Shown here: piece after piece, positions 1 through 11,276 of the stretch
How the letters are laid out: each line of letters opens with the position of its first letter
Numbering within the stretch: the stretch's first letter is position 1
NCBI GenBank assembly: GCA_008921705.1
Contig: VFFE01007724.1
Span: 2,796,127 to 2,860,126 of the forward strand
Origin: Burhinus oedicnemus
Taxonomy: Eukaryota > Chordata > Aves > Charadriiformes > Burhinidae
Reading direction: 5' to 3'
Length of the DNA: 64,000 nt
Notes under the pieces: generated by a model
What the model saw: the letters and a program-made list of their open reading frames with translations, nothing else
Database searches by the model: none
What the model was told of the DNA's origin: nothing
Position numbers and translations under genes: made by a program

Positions 1-136
1 AATATGCTTTAGACGTAGGGAAGTCCCAGCTTCAGTAAGATAAGAATCTTCTTATTTGTCCTACTATATGTGAATCTGATCAAATTAATAAGAAAAGAGC
101 TTCCAATGTATTTCAAAAATGTCAGGTCCTTTAGGG

Positions 137-220
137 AATGTTTTGGTGGTTTTTGGTTGGGGGTTTTTTGTTTGTTTTTGGTTTGTTGTTTTCTTTTGTT
201 TGTTTGTTTTTTCTTTTTTT
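137..220. repeat. T/G-rich low-complexity tract
   Basis: The + strand here is almost only T and G, with many runs of three to eight Ts separated by G or GG and some TTTG-type units. Open frames on both strands across it are artefacts of the composition (F/L/V/C-rich on +, K/Q/T-rich on -). No coding or RNA signal is visible. Confidence 0.85.
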
Positions 221-1851
221 ATAAAAACTGCACTAAACCACACTTGCTGTTTTCTTTTTTCATACATTAAGCTTCATTATGTGCTGATTGACGGTCTGAG
301 TTGTTCCTATTCTCCTGCTGCTTAATTACATACAGACATCTTGTTATTCTTCTATAATTTCATGACCATGCTAATGAAAGTATTGGGACTATGGATTGAT
401 TTCCATGGAGTCTTATCTTTTTGTAATTTAGGGCCTGTTAGGAATGAAAAGAAAACCTCCAAGAATTTACAATTTAAGAGCAATTTAAATCTAATTAATT
501 AAAAGAGAAGTAAGTCCTGGTACTTCCATAACAACAAAATTCAGAAGCTTTGAGCGCTTTGATTTCTCACTTGATGTTTTGGAGTTCTGCAGATGCAGAC
601 CAGGCAGTAGTCTATAAAACGCGTGTCCAATTGTCTTGTTGGATAGGGATGCACAGCTGGGGGCTACTAACTATATTTTTTAAATCTAAGGAAAAAGAAA
701 TGCGCTTTTCTAAAGATGGAAAAGAAGATGCAAAAGTTTTAGAAAGTGAACAGAGGCATCTGCCTATGACTACGTTATACAGTGCACGTAAACCTCCTAC
801 TGTCTAAGTGGCATATGGAAAGTCTAGCTGTAGTCTCTAAAATAAAATCCGAGATGTCTCCCTTAGAAGCCCTAGCTATAGCAGTCATTCTAGCAAGAAA
901 CTTAAAGAATGCTTTGCAAAGGAGTGGTAATTCACAGTGAACTTTCTTAGTCTGTTGGGGTTTTTTTTGGTTGCTTGGTGTTTTTTCCTGTTGCGGAAGG
1001 AATTATGTCCTCCACTGGTTCTGTCCTGCTGTCTCCATATCATGTACTATCTTGTGCTGATGTAACTCCAGTTACCACAGTGAAGTTGTGTCTGATCTAT
1101 GGAACTGCAAGATCAAAATTAAGCCTTGAACTTGAATTTTTATTAGCGGCTACATCAGGCATTATATTGAGCTTTACTGACTTCTTTTTAAAATGATCTA
1201 TTTCACATCCATATTCCAGTCCTCATACTTTAATTCTGTAACGTAAATAGCAAATGAACCATGTCTGCTGAATGTAGGACTGAAGAGGAGAGGTGAGGAG
1301 AAAAAATCATGAAAAGGAATCCATTAATTACTTGTAAGCATCGGTCTAACTCAAGATGTTTGCCAGCTACAAATTCCTGGAGGCTGGGCGAGTGTTTTGG
1401 GGCAGTATGACAAGCTACTGCTTTGGGGTTTTGTCTCTGGCCTGACTTGGAGACCAAATTTTTGGTTTGACTCACTATGGGAACTTTTTGAAGTGCACAA
1501 GAATGAGCATTTAAGATGTGTTGCTTTCAAAGACTATTTCACGGGTAGTAAAACTTGCAGTATATTCTTGCACCAAATCTATATATTTCTACAAACCCTT
1601 TAAAGGAACATAGCCAATATCTGCTATTATTTATATTTAATCCAGAATAATTTATTAGTTACTTCTCTGAAAGTCATGAAAGCAGAGTTTGACCCCAGTA
1701 GTCTTTGTCCAAAGGAAGCAGAATTCAAGTGTCCATGATGAGTATTTTTGGGTTTGTTGTTTTTTTTTTTCCACAATTTTCTAAGATCCAGGGCAAGGTA
1801 CCAGTACTGAAACTGTACTAGTATCAGGGATTCTGTTTGACTCCTGATGCC

Positions 1852-1876
1852 TTTTTTTTTTTTTTTTTTTTTTTTT
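1852..1876. repeat. Poly-T mononucleotide run (25 T)
   Basis: An uninterrupted T run lies between a C and AGTAATT. I considered a poly(A) tail of a minus-strand retrocopy, but no AATAAA-type signal or coding similarity lies to its right, so I call it a simple repeat. Confidence 0.85.
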
Positions 1877-2129
1877 AGTAATTGCAAAGTACCTAAAATC
1901 ATCTACATGGTTTTGCATTTTTAGATTGCTGTGTGTCCAAGGATTTCAGAGATCTTTATGACTACAGCAATCCCTATACTTTTCTGTGGGTAAGAAGTAG
2001 GTTTTATGCAGTTTTTACATACAGGTAAATGGAAGTATGAGTTTAAATGATATGGCCAAGAGTAGAGAGTGGTCTCAGTGACAATTTGGGAAATAGAATG
2101 TGAAGTATTTAATCCAATTAATTGATCAG

Positions 2130-2590
2130 CAGATCGAGGGAGGTGATTCTCCCCCTCTACTCCGCTGTGGGGAATTCCCACCTGGAGCATTGCATCTAGC
2201 TCTGGGGTCCCTGGTGCAAGAGAGACATGGACCTGTTGGAGCAGCATCAGAAGAGGGCTGTGAAAATGGTCAGAGGGCTGGAGCACCTGTCCTGTGAAGA
2301 AATTCTGGGAGAGCTGGGGTTGTTCAGCCTGCAGAAGGGAAGGCTCCAGGGAGGCGATCTTATTGTGGCCTTTCAACGTATAAAGGGAGCTTGTAAGAGA
2401 GGTGGAGACAGACTCTTTACCAAGATTTGTAGCAGTGGGACAAGGGGCAATGATTTTAAACTGAAAGAGGTAAGATCTGAGCTGGACATTAGGCAGGAAT
2501 TTTTTACAATAAGGGTGGTGAGACACTGGACCAGGTTGCCCAGAGAAGTTGTGGATCCCCATCATTGGAAGTGTTCTATGATTCTATGAT
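2130..2590 (+). mobile_element. CR1 LINE, 5'-truncated, with 3' UTR deletion
   Basis: This is the 3' part of a CR1 retrotransposon, containing the end of ORF2 (the reverse transcriptase protein) and a stub of the 3' UTR. Recognisable ORF2 stretches include the segments reading [41 protein letters not shown] and RVVRHWTRLPREVV, in that order. A frame runs from 2227 to 2589 without a stop. The copy ends in two TTCTATGA-type octamers, as CR1 does. The usual stretch between the end of ORF2 and the octamers (the part containing the GGTTGGACTAGATG box) is missing: the sequence passes from CATCATTGGAAGTG straight into the tail. It is a dead fragment; 5' truncation is normal for CR1. Confidence 0.93.
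2227..2589 (+). pseudogene. CR1 ORF2 C-terminal fragment (120 codons)
   Basis: This open frame lies inside the CR1 copy and matches the region downstream of the reverse transcriptase core of CR1 ORF2. The family signature near its end is the ETRHW-like stretch, here RVVRHWTRLPREVVD. The frame then reads through the deletion into the octamer tail, so its last eight or so residues are not native ORF2. No catalytic motif (endonuclease, or the YADD-type RT box) is included, because the element is truncated well 5' of that. The first Met is an internal codon, not a true start. Confidence 0.85.
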
Positions 2591-5379
2591 CGCTGTAACT
2601 GTAGTAACGTATCATGAGACACAGGTTAGTTTGGGTCCTAATTCTCCTCGCAGATTAGCTGCACAGTTATATGTCTGACTGCACTGGCTTTGGTGTGCTA
2701 TTCCTAATTTCCCTGTTGTAAGGGAGAAAAGAATTGAGCATGTAAAGTGCATCCAGTATACCTTTGTATGCACGTACCTACACACAGTGAATGGAAATAC
2801 TCTAGACGTTAGAAACTGAACATCAAAGTGTCAGAAGTCAAGGACTACACCATTGCCTAGTAAGTAACTTTAGATATGATTCTATGTTTTTTGTGTGTTA
2901 ATTACTTCATATACAAAAAGTATATAAGGTAATATTAAATATTCATTTGGAACATTGTACTCTGCAGCACCAACAACTGAGGTGCAATACATGCATATAT
3001 GCAGTGACTTAACATTAACCAATACTGAATAATGTGCTCTGCAGTCTACATGCTTGAACAGAGAGATGCTTTGCATTTATATAGCACTCTCAACACAAGA
3101 AACTGAAATACTTTTAAAATAGGCTTAAGCATTGGTATCCCCACATCCCAGCTAGAAAATTACAGAACAGAGATTGAACTGTTTTAACAAAGATTTGGTG
3201 ATTATTTGGAATAGAATCCATCATCTGATATTCATTTGACTGCTGTGACATTAGAAAGATTTTTTGAATGTGCTAGATGGATGAATCTTGCTAACCCCTT
3301 AGTGTATTTTTTATTTTTTTAATACTTAATAATCTTTCTATACAGAAAAATACTGTTATTTTTCTGAGTTTCCTAAATGAGCCATTTTACTCATGTGGCC
3401 TCTGAGAGCTTGAGACATCAACTTGTTTCTTAAAACATTTTATTGGGAGCAGATACACATTTTATGACACGGTCACTTTTTTGTGCATTAGTAGCTGTTG
3501 GAACCAGTGCTAAATCTTAGGTTTTGTTTCCCCACTAGGCTGTCTGTCTGTTTAAATGAAAACTCACTGTCTGTACGGGAGGTGTTGGAGAAGTTGTCAC
3601 TGGGGATGTGCTGTGACCTTGGTGTTGTGTGCCATTTGTGCATCATTAAAAGGTTGTAATGAAGTTCTGCCGCACACAGATTGTAAAAGGTCAAGCAGAA
3701 AGTTGGGAGCCAATGAGGTTGGGAAGAAAAATTGTGCTAGCAGCAGAGGTTGAGGGATTCATTATATTGATGCTATGGGGTTTTCAGCAGAGTAATAACT
3801 GAGTTAGCAATAGAATGTAAATCTTCTCAGCCACTTAGTCTGAGCCTGCTGCCTCTTGATTTGTGGGGATATATTTTTACTAGAGTACAGGAAAAGTCAT
3901 TATGCTTTCAAGAAAGCCACTGGAACTAGTTAATGCATTGTAGGTAGAAAGACAGAAGATAAACAGAACTGTATGTGGCTCATCTGTAAAAGCAGGGCAT
4001 TGGTGACAGAAAGAGAACGATTGTACCAAATGAAAATGTTTATGTAAATAATTGGAGTTCTACACCACATAATTGTAGGTTTGCAAGTTTTGGTTGGCAG
4101 GTTATGTTGTATGTATGTAGGATGCTGAGATAATAACTATGAAGGCTGCCTTTGTGGTTCAGAGTACAGAAAGCGGGTAGTGGTCTTCCAGAATCATATC
4201 TACGTGGGAAGGTATCCTTCAGTCCCATAGACTTCATCATTTCCCCTTATTTCTCTGAAAAACAGCACCTGTAATTGCAGGAGTATAGATGTTCAGATAG
4301 AGCAACGTTTAACAGACCAAGTAACTTCTTTGCATTACAATTGACTTGAAATTAATTTAAGCTATTGTGCATTATAAAATAAAATGGCAGAATAAATCTA
4401 AACTTGAACTGCCATGCCCTTAGAAAAATTAGAAGTAACTAAAATATATGGAACAATTTTACCTTCCAGTTCTCTGGATATGCTAAATTATGTTCTGGCA
4501 TAATTTGTCAAAATCTGCACATAGACAAGTTATAAGAAAAGCTGTGGGTTTGTTATACTTTTATAGTCTTGCATGTAGGACTTTCCTCAATTGCTCTATA
4601 AAATTAGAGCTTTTTTGATACATATGGAAAATGTAGCAATTTTTAATCATTCTCCATATGAGCAACTCAATTTCCTAGAAAGTGGTTTCCTTAATGTGGA
4701 AGAGGCACCAACCTGGCATGACTGCTCTAAGACATTTTTTGTTAATTACTTAAATATGCAGATACTCAGTTGGGGGAACTAAAAACCCGAATATCTCTAA
4801 TTCTCATCTAATGCATATGGAAGTCACCAAGAGTCTTTTCATTGCTTTCAGTGATAAAAATCTCCAATATTCCCAGATTGTCCTCCAAAGTCTGTGCATT
4901 TCATCCCTATATTTATTAATTAATTTATATTATTTAGGGAATTGCATCCAACAAGAGGAAAACTGCCCAAAAGCTGGTACCAACTTCATTATTACCCACA
5001 TGGCAGCTCGTCATTTTCTATATTCGAGTGGTATAGGAATGATCAAGCCCATTACTCCTAAATGGTCCTAAAAACCTAAATGTCAGTGTTTATCCCTTTT
5101 CTTTCCTGGCAGGTGATCTTGTAACTAATCTAATGTGTCAATTACAGCCAGCTTTGAAAAAGGATGCTCAAAGTACCTGGAGGAAAAAAAAAAAAAAATA
5201 CTGTGACTACAACAGGTTATTTGGCATCCAGTCAGCTTCCATCAGATCACTGTAAATTACCTGTCACATTATTCCATTTCTGAACATGCTTTGTTTCAAC
5301 ATCCTCAGCTAAACAGTTACATATTTTGTACCTTTATTCTGTCACGCTTTCACACTTGCTCTGCAGATCTGTTTTGTTC
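2591..5379. other. Unique non-coding stretch
   Basis: This stretch is AT-rich, with only short scattered open frames of at most 86 codons. A short A run lies at about 5185-5199. I see no repeat family, tRNA-like cloverleaf or convincing exon. Confidence 0.55.
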
Positions 5380-5560
5380 TAGAAAATACCATCTCTCTAC
5401 AGACTGCGATGAAAGAGCTCAGAGAGGTTTTCAAAGAAAGCTTTAATCAATATTGGAGGCATATTCATTTGTGCATTGATTACGCTAAGGTGTTTAATTA
5501 ATCAGCAGACAGTATTTTAATAGAGAAAAATGTTACTGAAGGAAATGATAATGGAAAATC
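5380..5560. promoter_or_regulatory. Candidate conserved non-coding block
   Basis: This stop-rich block has a texture often seen in deeply conserved vertebrate enhancers: close-packed homeodomain cores (TTAATTAATCAG near 5495-5510, TGATTACG near 5477) beside an AGGTGT T-box-like half site, and no low complexity. This is pattern recognition only; no alignment was possible. Confidence 0.2.
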
Positions 5561-5899
5561 ACAGAAATTTTTTTTAACACCGGCTTGAAGATTTCTCTTA
5601 ACACACGCACTTTCCAATGCTGTGAACCCGAGACAATCCTGCTAATCTAAACCTGTTCATTCTGAAGACTTTTATATTCATCTGGTCCCAAGCTCCATCA
5701 TTCATTTATATCTCTACAACTGAAAATTTCAACCCCCAGATTTACATAGTATTTCTCTCAAAAAATTGAAGGATCTTATATGCCAGTATGGCCCCTCTTC
5801 TTTACGTATGTTACAGAATCGAGTCCCTGAAGTCTGTTGCAGTGCTTTTGAGACGTATATCCTTTTGGATGCTAATTCAAAGAGACCCAGTTTGTGGGT

Positions 5900-6400
5900 A
5901 TTTCAAGTACAGTCTGAAGAGTCAGGCTCCCAGAGGTTGTCTAATTCATTCCTCTGCCCCAAACAGAATCAGCTACACTTCTGCCATTCCTGATGAGTGT
6001 TAACATCCATCTTTGTAAACTTCCAGAGAGGAGATGACTGTATTTAACTATCCTTATAATTAGATTATTTTTTTTCCCCTAATTGTTATCCGAAGTCTCT
6101 CTTGCTTCACTCTTATTCCTGATACCGCCTTCCATGAAGAAGGGATTAATTGCAGGAGTCATTTACATATTGGCAGACTGTTGTCAAGTCTCTCTTTATA
6201 TCCTCTTCCTCAGCTCATTTTATTTCACATTGTTTCTTGTCATCGCTGCTGTTCCCTGAGCAATTCTCTCTCCTTTTAGTTCCTGTCTGTGAAGGTGGTG
6301 TGCGAAAGCAGAGGCAGTACTCTAGATGAAGTCTTTCCAATGCTTATTAGAGCAGAAAGGATCGTTCTGCTTGTCCTAGAGGTGATACTTCTGTTTGTAC
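5900..6400 (-). mobile_element. Ancient CR1/L3-type LINE relic
   Basis: Read on the minus strand this is a heavily diverged CR1-type 3' region; the 3' end lies to the left. On the + strand the order of landmarks matches the reverse complement of an old CR1: a CCAGAGGTTGTCTAATTC-like piece, then TTTAACTATCCTTATAATTAG (cf. the 'acaaccctgacagttag' box), a T-rich 'tttttcctaattgttatcc' box, 'gtcaagtctctctttatatcc', and finally the 'cagtactctagatgaagtc' box that corresponds to 'cagtactccagctgaggtc' in younger CR1s. Divergence is large and the borders are approximate. It is far older than the other copies here. Confidence 0.6.
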
Positions 6401-8276
6401 ATCTTGTTTTATGAAAAGGCTTCTGGTGGACATGTGAGCTTTGGATGAAGACCAAAATGTAGATCCATTCCGGGCAGTAAGGGTACAGATGCTGTTGTAT
6501 AACTTCATGCCTGCTGCTTCCCTGTCATCGCCATCGCAAGTACGTTCGGTTCAAAAGCTAGGGAGTCTTAAACTCACTGTCTCACAGCTGAAATGCATGA
6601 TTTACCTTTTACTTAATCCAAATGAGGTAAAAACAATCTTAATTAACCACAAACACTTTCTTTGGAACTTTCAATACTGCATTTTACCTCCCAGCTGGGC
6701 TTCCAAGGGTTAAGAGTCTGAACTATGCCAATACAACCCATGTATTCAGGTACAGGCTTCGTTATCTTTACCCTGCCTGCTCCGACTTCACTGTTTAGGA
6801 TCCATAAGGATGAAAGGAGTAGAAGGCTATAGAGAAGTTGGAATGAAGGAGTTGTTAAAGTAATCAGCTGTCACTGTGCATTCAAGGCAAAGCTCTGTTG
6901 ACTGAGTAACACCTTCTTGCCTAATTATTTCTAAATCAGAATTATACTTGGTTAAGGCATGATGTTTGGTGGCACATTGTATCTGGAAGACTTACTTGCA
7001 CTGAAGAATGTAAATTGCACAGTGATTATAATATTTGCTATTTATATTCACTTCTCAAGATGTACACTGCATCAGGTAATAAGGCTTTCACTTATATTTA
7101 TCAATTCTCTTTTTGCTACTATGTTATAAATATTTGGCTAATTATAATTGATTGAGATACATGAGACGTTATGTCATGATTCCCATTACAGCACCATTAA
7201 GTTATCTCTATTGTTGACGGTGCAATTGTTTCACTGCTGGAGAGTGCAAACACCTATGAAAAATAAGATATGTTGCCAAAATTACCACCTTCAGAATAAA
7301 AATGAGTAATTAACACCTGTGCCTTGAATTGTTTAGAATACATATTATCTGTTTTCAATTGGTTTCTCACAATCACCCGCAATCACTGAAAAATAAAAAC
7401 TGCTTTTTAATTCCTTTTTCTTCTCTTATTAAAAATGTGACTCATATCCAAATAAAAACACTTGGCATGCGTATTCGGAGCTACATGGAAACATGAAGTA
7501 TAAACACTTGTTTGTAAGACAGAAACATTTGTTTTAGTTCAATAATCAGAAGATGTTGGTTTGAAATTGCAGATCACTTTTTTTGTTTTTGTATTAGATT
7601 GAGATTTGCAATACCTTTGGTTTAGAAAAAGTAGTGCACGCTTTGTTTCCCATGAAAGCAGATGCAATCGGAATTTTGTAGGATGCAGAATCATTGCTGT
7701 CATAGTAACCATATACTTTTAAATTTGGTTCAATATTTTGGGATAAACAAATTTGGAGTATGGTGGGGCACGTGATCAAATGTGATTTACCACTGTAATG
7801 GTTATTTTTTGGTACAGTCATAGATTCCAGTTTAAGTTGTATAGAGTTACCGGTTACTTCAGGAGAGAGAAAGTGAAGAATGTGTTATAGCATTGGTGTA
7901 CATCTGGTGTAGGATCTTCTCACCGTTGCAAAGAAATCTTGTTGTGTGTGGCTATATCCTGTACAGACACTGTTTAGGATAGATTGGGAAAAGAATCGTG
8001 ACCGTGACATTCAGAAAGAAAGAGGCAGGTGCATACTGTTACACCAGTTGAAATCTCTGGAAGCTGCTGCTGACCTGACTAGGCAAAATATGGACTGTTT
8101 TCTCAGCCCATTTTTTGCAAGGCACTGATGGCAATGAATTTGCATGCTGTGGCTAGTGTTAAATATAGCACAGTGGCCCAAATGGAATGATGTTGTAAAG
8201 TTCTGAGCTATGCTGATTTCTCCATTTTTGAATCATACATAATATTTTGTAATTCTGTTTTTTACTTTTCAAAAAT
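6401..8276. other. Unique non-coding stretch with one candidate conserved block
   Basis: No recent mobile element is seen. The part at about 7020-7460 is described separately. Open frames are at most 90 codons and lack motifs. Confidence 0.5.
7020..7460. promoter_or_regulatory. Candidate conserved non-coding block
   Basis: This AT-rich block contains repeated homeodomain-type cores (CTAATTATAATTGATTGA near 7138-7155, GAGTAATTAACACC near 7304-7317) and many complex, non-repetitive words, with no long open frame. It resembles a distal enhancer of a developmental gene, but this is inferred only from motif clustering. Confidence 0.2.
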
Positions 8277-8281
8277 GCATC
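8277..8281. repeat. Target-site duplication, left (GCATC)
   Basis: GCATC lies directly left of the LTR and is repeated directly right of it at 8931-8935. A 5-bp duplication is what ERVL-type integrases usually leave. Confidence 0.85.
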
Positions 8282-8930
8282 TGTTATGGTTTGAGAAACC
8301 CACAACAATTTATTGTTGTTTAGACAATTATTCTATCACCTGATGACCCCTCCCCACCCAGGAAGGGGAATCGGGAAGAAAACAAGGAAACCCGGGGGCT
8401 GAAATATAAACAGATTTAATAGAATAAGACTAGATAATTAACAGTAATAACACTAAAGAACCAATATTGATCCCAATACCAATATAAAATACACAAGGAT
8501 TATCCTCGGCCAACTATATCAGTAGGAAGCTGTGCGTTACCAGCAGTGGACAGTGAATGTCGGACACTGCGAGAGCTATGGCTTCGGGAGGAAGGGAAGG
8601 GCTTAGGGGTCCAGCACCAGGGCAAGAAGTTCTCTGAACCACTGCCATCAAGGGAGAGAGAGCTTTGCAGCAAACTTTCTTATTTCTATTGAATGTGACG
8701 TTCATGATACGAAATAACTCTGTTGGCCAGCTTGGGTCAAGTGCCCGGGTCTCGCTCCTCCTCATTCCTGCACCTGGCTAGCTTGAAAACACTTGAGACC
8801 TTCAAACCCATGCACCATAGCTGGCTATAAAATAAATATTTTCACAAATTCAGACACTAGAGTCTTCTAAAAGTACAGTTCTCTCAAGCATTAGAAAAGA
8901 AATTAGTCCTGTGTCACTCAAACCAGGACA
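8282..8930 (-). mobile_element. Solo LTR, avian ERVL-like endogenous retrovirus
   Basis: A 649-bp long terminal repeat without internal viral sequence. Its ends form an imperfect inverted repeat: TGTTATGGTTTGAG on the left and CTCAAACCAGGACA on the right (12 of 14 positions pair). Identical GCATC target duplications flank it, so both borders are exact. The orientation is taken from the TGTCCTGGTTTGAG end, which in this family is the 5' end and here lies at 8930 on the minus strand. An ATTAAA poly(A)-like signal on the minus strand (8415-8420) sits towards the 3' end, as expected. It arose by recombination between the two LTRs of a provirus. No gag, pol or env is present. The family assignment is from memory of avian class III LTRs. 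Confidence 0.88.
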
Positions 8931-8935
8931 GCATC
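8931..8935. repeat. Target-site duplication, right (GCATC)
   Basis: A perfect copy of the GCATC at 8277-8281. Confidence 0.85.
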
Positions 8936-10906
8936 TTATTATTTTCAGCAACAAATTGTGCTAGAGATTGTGAGTCTTGGAGAATGACTGAGCTTCTGTT
9001 GAGGCCAATTTTTGCAACAGTATGTTAATGAAGCTTGAAAAAAGTCTCCATTTTCATGTTGAACCATATAATAGAGTTAGCACTTCAGTGCCCAAATTAT
9101 GTAAGTGACAGAGAAAGGGAGAAATCAAGAGCCTTACTCCCAAAGCAGTTGAATTAAACAGGCTTCAGATCATATTGAGAATCTGTGCTTGTGCTACTTC
9201 TATTATTAGACAGAAAATTCTTTCCTGTAGGGCATTGTTAATGAGCCAATAACTTTTGGAGTTACTCGTTACATTCCCCATCACACTCATGCTCCTCGGG
9301 ATACCCACCTTCCGTGCCCAGCCCATCCATACTGCTGTTCCTACTGTATTTCTGATGAGAAATTCAAAAGGGAATGGTGTTACATTTAATGTAATTTAAC
9401 AGCTTTAACTTTACTATCTCTTGTGGTGGCCTTCAGGATATTACTGAGCTTTGAGAACATCCACTTCTGGACAATGCTGACTGTCTTTCCCAGTGCGAGT
9501 CTGTTGGAGCTGTGTTGCAATGTGGAAGGATAAGGCTGCGAGTATTGATGCTAGTAAAGTCCCTTACCTAGCCCTTGTTTCGTGGGAAGCTATTGCAAAT
9601 GGATGTTTTTATTTATGAAGGCTTGTCATCATTCCTATTGAAATTTAACGGTGTATTGCTGTGAGATGGGGTCATCAGGCCGCTTATTAACTTGGCCAGA
9701 AGAAAAATAAAAATGCCTTTTGGGCCCCATTGGCAATATTTCTTGAGTACCTGCTATTTAATCACCTTCCTGCTATGTTCAGGATGTCAGTTATCTATAT
9801 TACATATTTTATTTAAGTGTATAGAATGAGGTGCGGTAATGATTTCTACATTCATAGTAATGAAGTCCTAGCTTCCCTGAGGTATCTGAAATTACCGTGG
9901 CTCAACAGCAGCAGAGACACTTATGACACCAAAACCCAAGTTGCTGTATTTTATACCTTTGCTGCTGGCACTGAATTTCTAAGTGGTTACTTAACCAATT
10001 AAAAATGGTTTATTACTTTTAATTACCTGTCTAGTTTACTTTGTTTTCTAATTTATCAAATCGGGCTAGAATATTTTATACATACTTACTTCGTTGCTAA
10101 CGGACAAGGCAGCTACATGCCCCATGATGTCCGTGCAGCTAAGGCTGTCTCTGAGAAGAGCATTATGAGAGTTGGGGGGAACGTTTTTTAAATATTGTTT
10201 CAAGGATCCTAGATGCAAATTGTGACTTGTCTTATAGTTCCAAGTGCATCCCAGGCTGTAAATAACAATATTTGCAAAACCTCACATTAACATGTGAGAA
10301 ATTGCATTCTTCTCCTAGAAGCTATTATAGGGGAATCATTTTGCACTTATTTCCTTGCTGAATTTACAGCAAAACCAGCTAAGTAAGAGGGTGCTTTTCT
10401 CAGAGCTGTGTACTTACTTTTGACAGTCTTGCTGATTGCAGAAGGCACGTGAACACCAAGCAAAGACAGACCAAGTGGAAGCTGCAGGGCTCCAACCGTG
10501 CGTGGACACGTGCTAAGTTACTTCTCACAGCTTCCCCACCTTCCTCCTCTTCATCTGGAGCTCACGGACAGTGTGTTTCCAAATATTATCTAGGACTTGA
10601 GCTCTGGACTAGATCGCAGTTCTGTATTTCCTTTATGTTAGTGAAGACATTTGGATCATTTCCTAGGCAAACCTCAGGACCAGTTCTTGGTTCTTACCCT
10701 GGTCCTGTTGATAGTTGTCAAGACAGCTGACTCTTTCTTCTTTTTCCTCCTCTTGTTTTTCTTTTAGACAGCTTTTCAGGAAGTCCTTTGATGCCATCCT
10801 GCTTTCTGTGAGGGTTCCTTACAGCTGTGTCCTGGTGACTTTCTCTTTTCCCACTGTGCCTCATCTTTGGTTTCACTTGCAACTAAAACAACCAATTCTA
10901 TGATGC
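8936..10906. other. Unique non-coding stretch
   Basis: AT-rich unique sequence without recognised repeats. A few open frames of 61-93 codons occur (for example 10449-10730 on +), with no motif and no splice context. I see nothing else here. Confidence 0.55.
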
Positions 10907-11276
10907 TGAATGGAGAAGAGAAGACTCAGAGGGGATCTCATCGATGCTTACAAATACTACAAGGGAGGGTGCTGGGAGGATGCAACCAGTCTTTTTTTCA
11001 GTGGTGCCCAGTGACAGGACAAGAGGTAACAGGCACAAACTGGAACACAGAAAGTTCCACCTGAACATGAGGAGGAACTTCTTGACTTTGAGGGTGGCAG
11101 AGCCCTGGAACAGGCTGCCCAGAGAGGTGGTGGAGTCTCCGACTGTGGAGACATTCCAAACCCACCTGGACGCCATCCTGTGCAACCTGCTCTAGGTGAC
11201 CCTGCTCTGGCAGGGGGGTTGGACTAGATGATCTCCAGAGGTCCCTGCCAACCCCAGTGATTCTGTGATCCTGTCA
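10907..11276 (+). mobile_element. CR1 LINE, 5'-truncated 3' end
   Basis: This is the 3' end of a CR1 element of the subfamily whose ORF2 ends in ...[13 protein letters not shown] and whose 3' UTR reads TAGGTGACCCTGCTCTGG...GGACTAGATGATCTCCAGAGG. It ends in ATTCTGTG-type octamers. The same subfamily is present at 45427-45608 (-) and 48083-48519 (+). Left of 10907 the homology stops abruptly, which is a typical 5' truncation. One extra T in the T run at about 10990-10996 shifts the ORF2 frame relative to the copy at 48 kb. Confidence 0.95.
10944..11195 (+). pseudogene. CR1 ORF2 C-terminal fragment, frameshifted
   Basis: The open frame contains the CR1 ORF2 end ([20 protein letters not shown], then [25 protein letters not shown], ending in AILCNLL). 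Only residues after about position 18 are in the native frame. The native frame of the upstream part ([13 protein letters not shown]) is one register away and is broken by the 7-T run at about 10990-10996. There is no catalytic core and no independent promoter, so it is non-functional. Confidence 0.85.

Larger units (their letters stand above)
1..2129. other. Unique non-coding stretch
   Basis: This stretch is AT-rich unique sequence. Apart from the T/G tract near 137-220, a T run at about 1759-1770 and a 25-T run at 1852-1876, I see no repeat, RNA gene or exon-like structure. The open frames present are under 92 codons, overlap on both strands and have no recognisable motif. Confidence 0.6.

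Noticed and set aside
137..325. Hydrophobic small open frames (transmembrane-like)
   Set aside because: The hydrophobicity comes from TTT/TTG codons in a T/G-rich low-complexity tract.
1852..1876. Poly(A) tail of a minus-strand processed pseudogene
   Set aside because: No AATAAA-like signal and no gene-like sequence adjoin the T run.
1921..2565. The longest open frame in the window (214 codons, minus strand)
   Set aside because: Its right part is antisense to the CR1 fragment at 2130-2590 and the rest is unique sequence without a domain. The antisense of CR1 ORF2 is often open.
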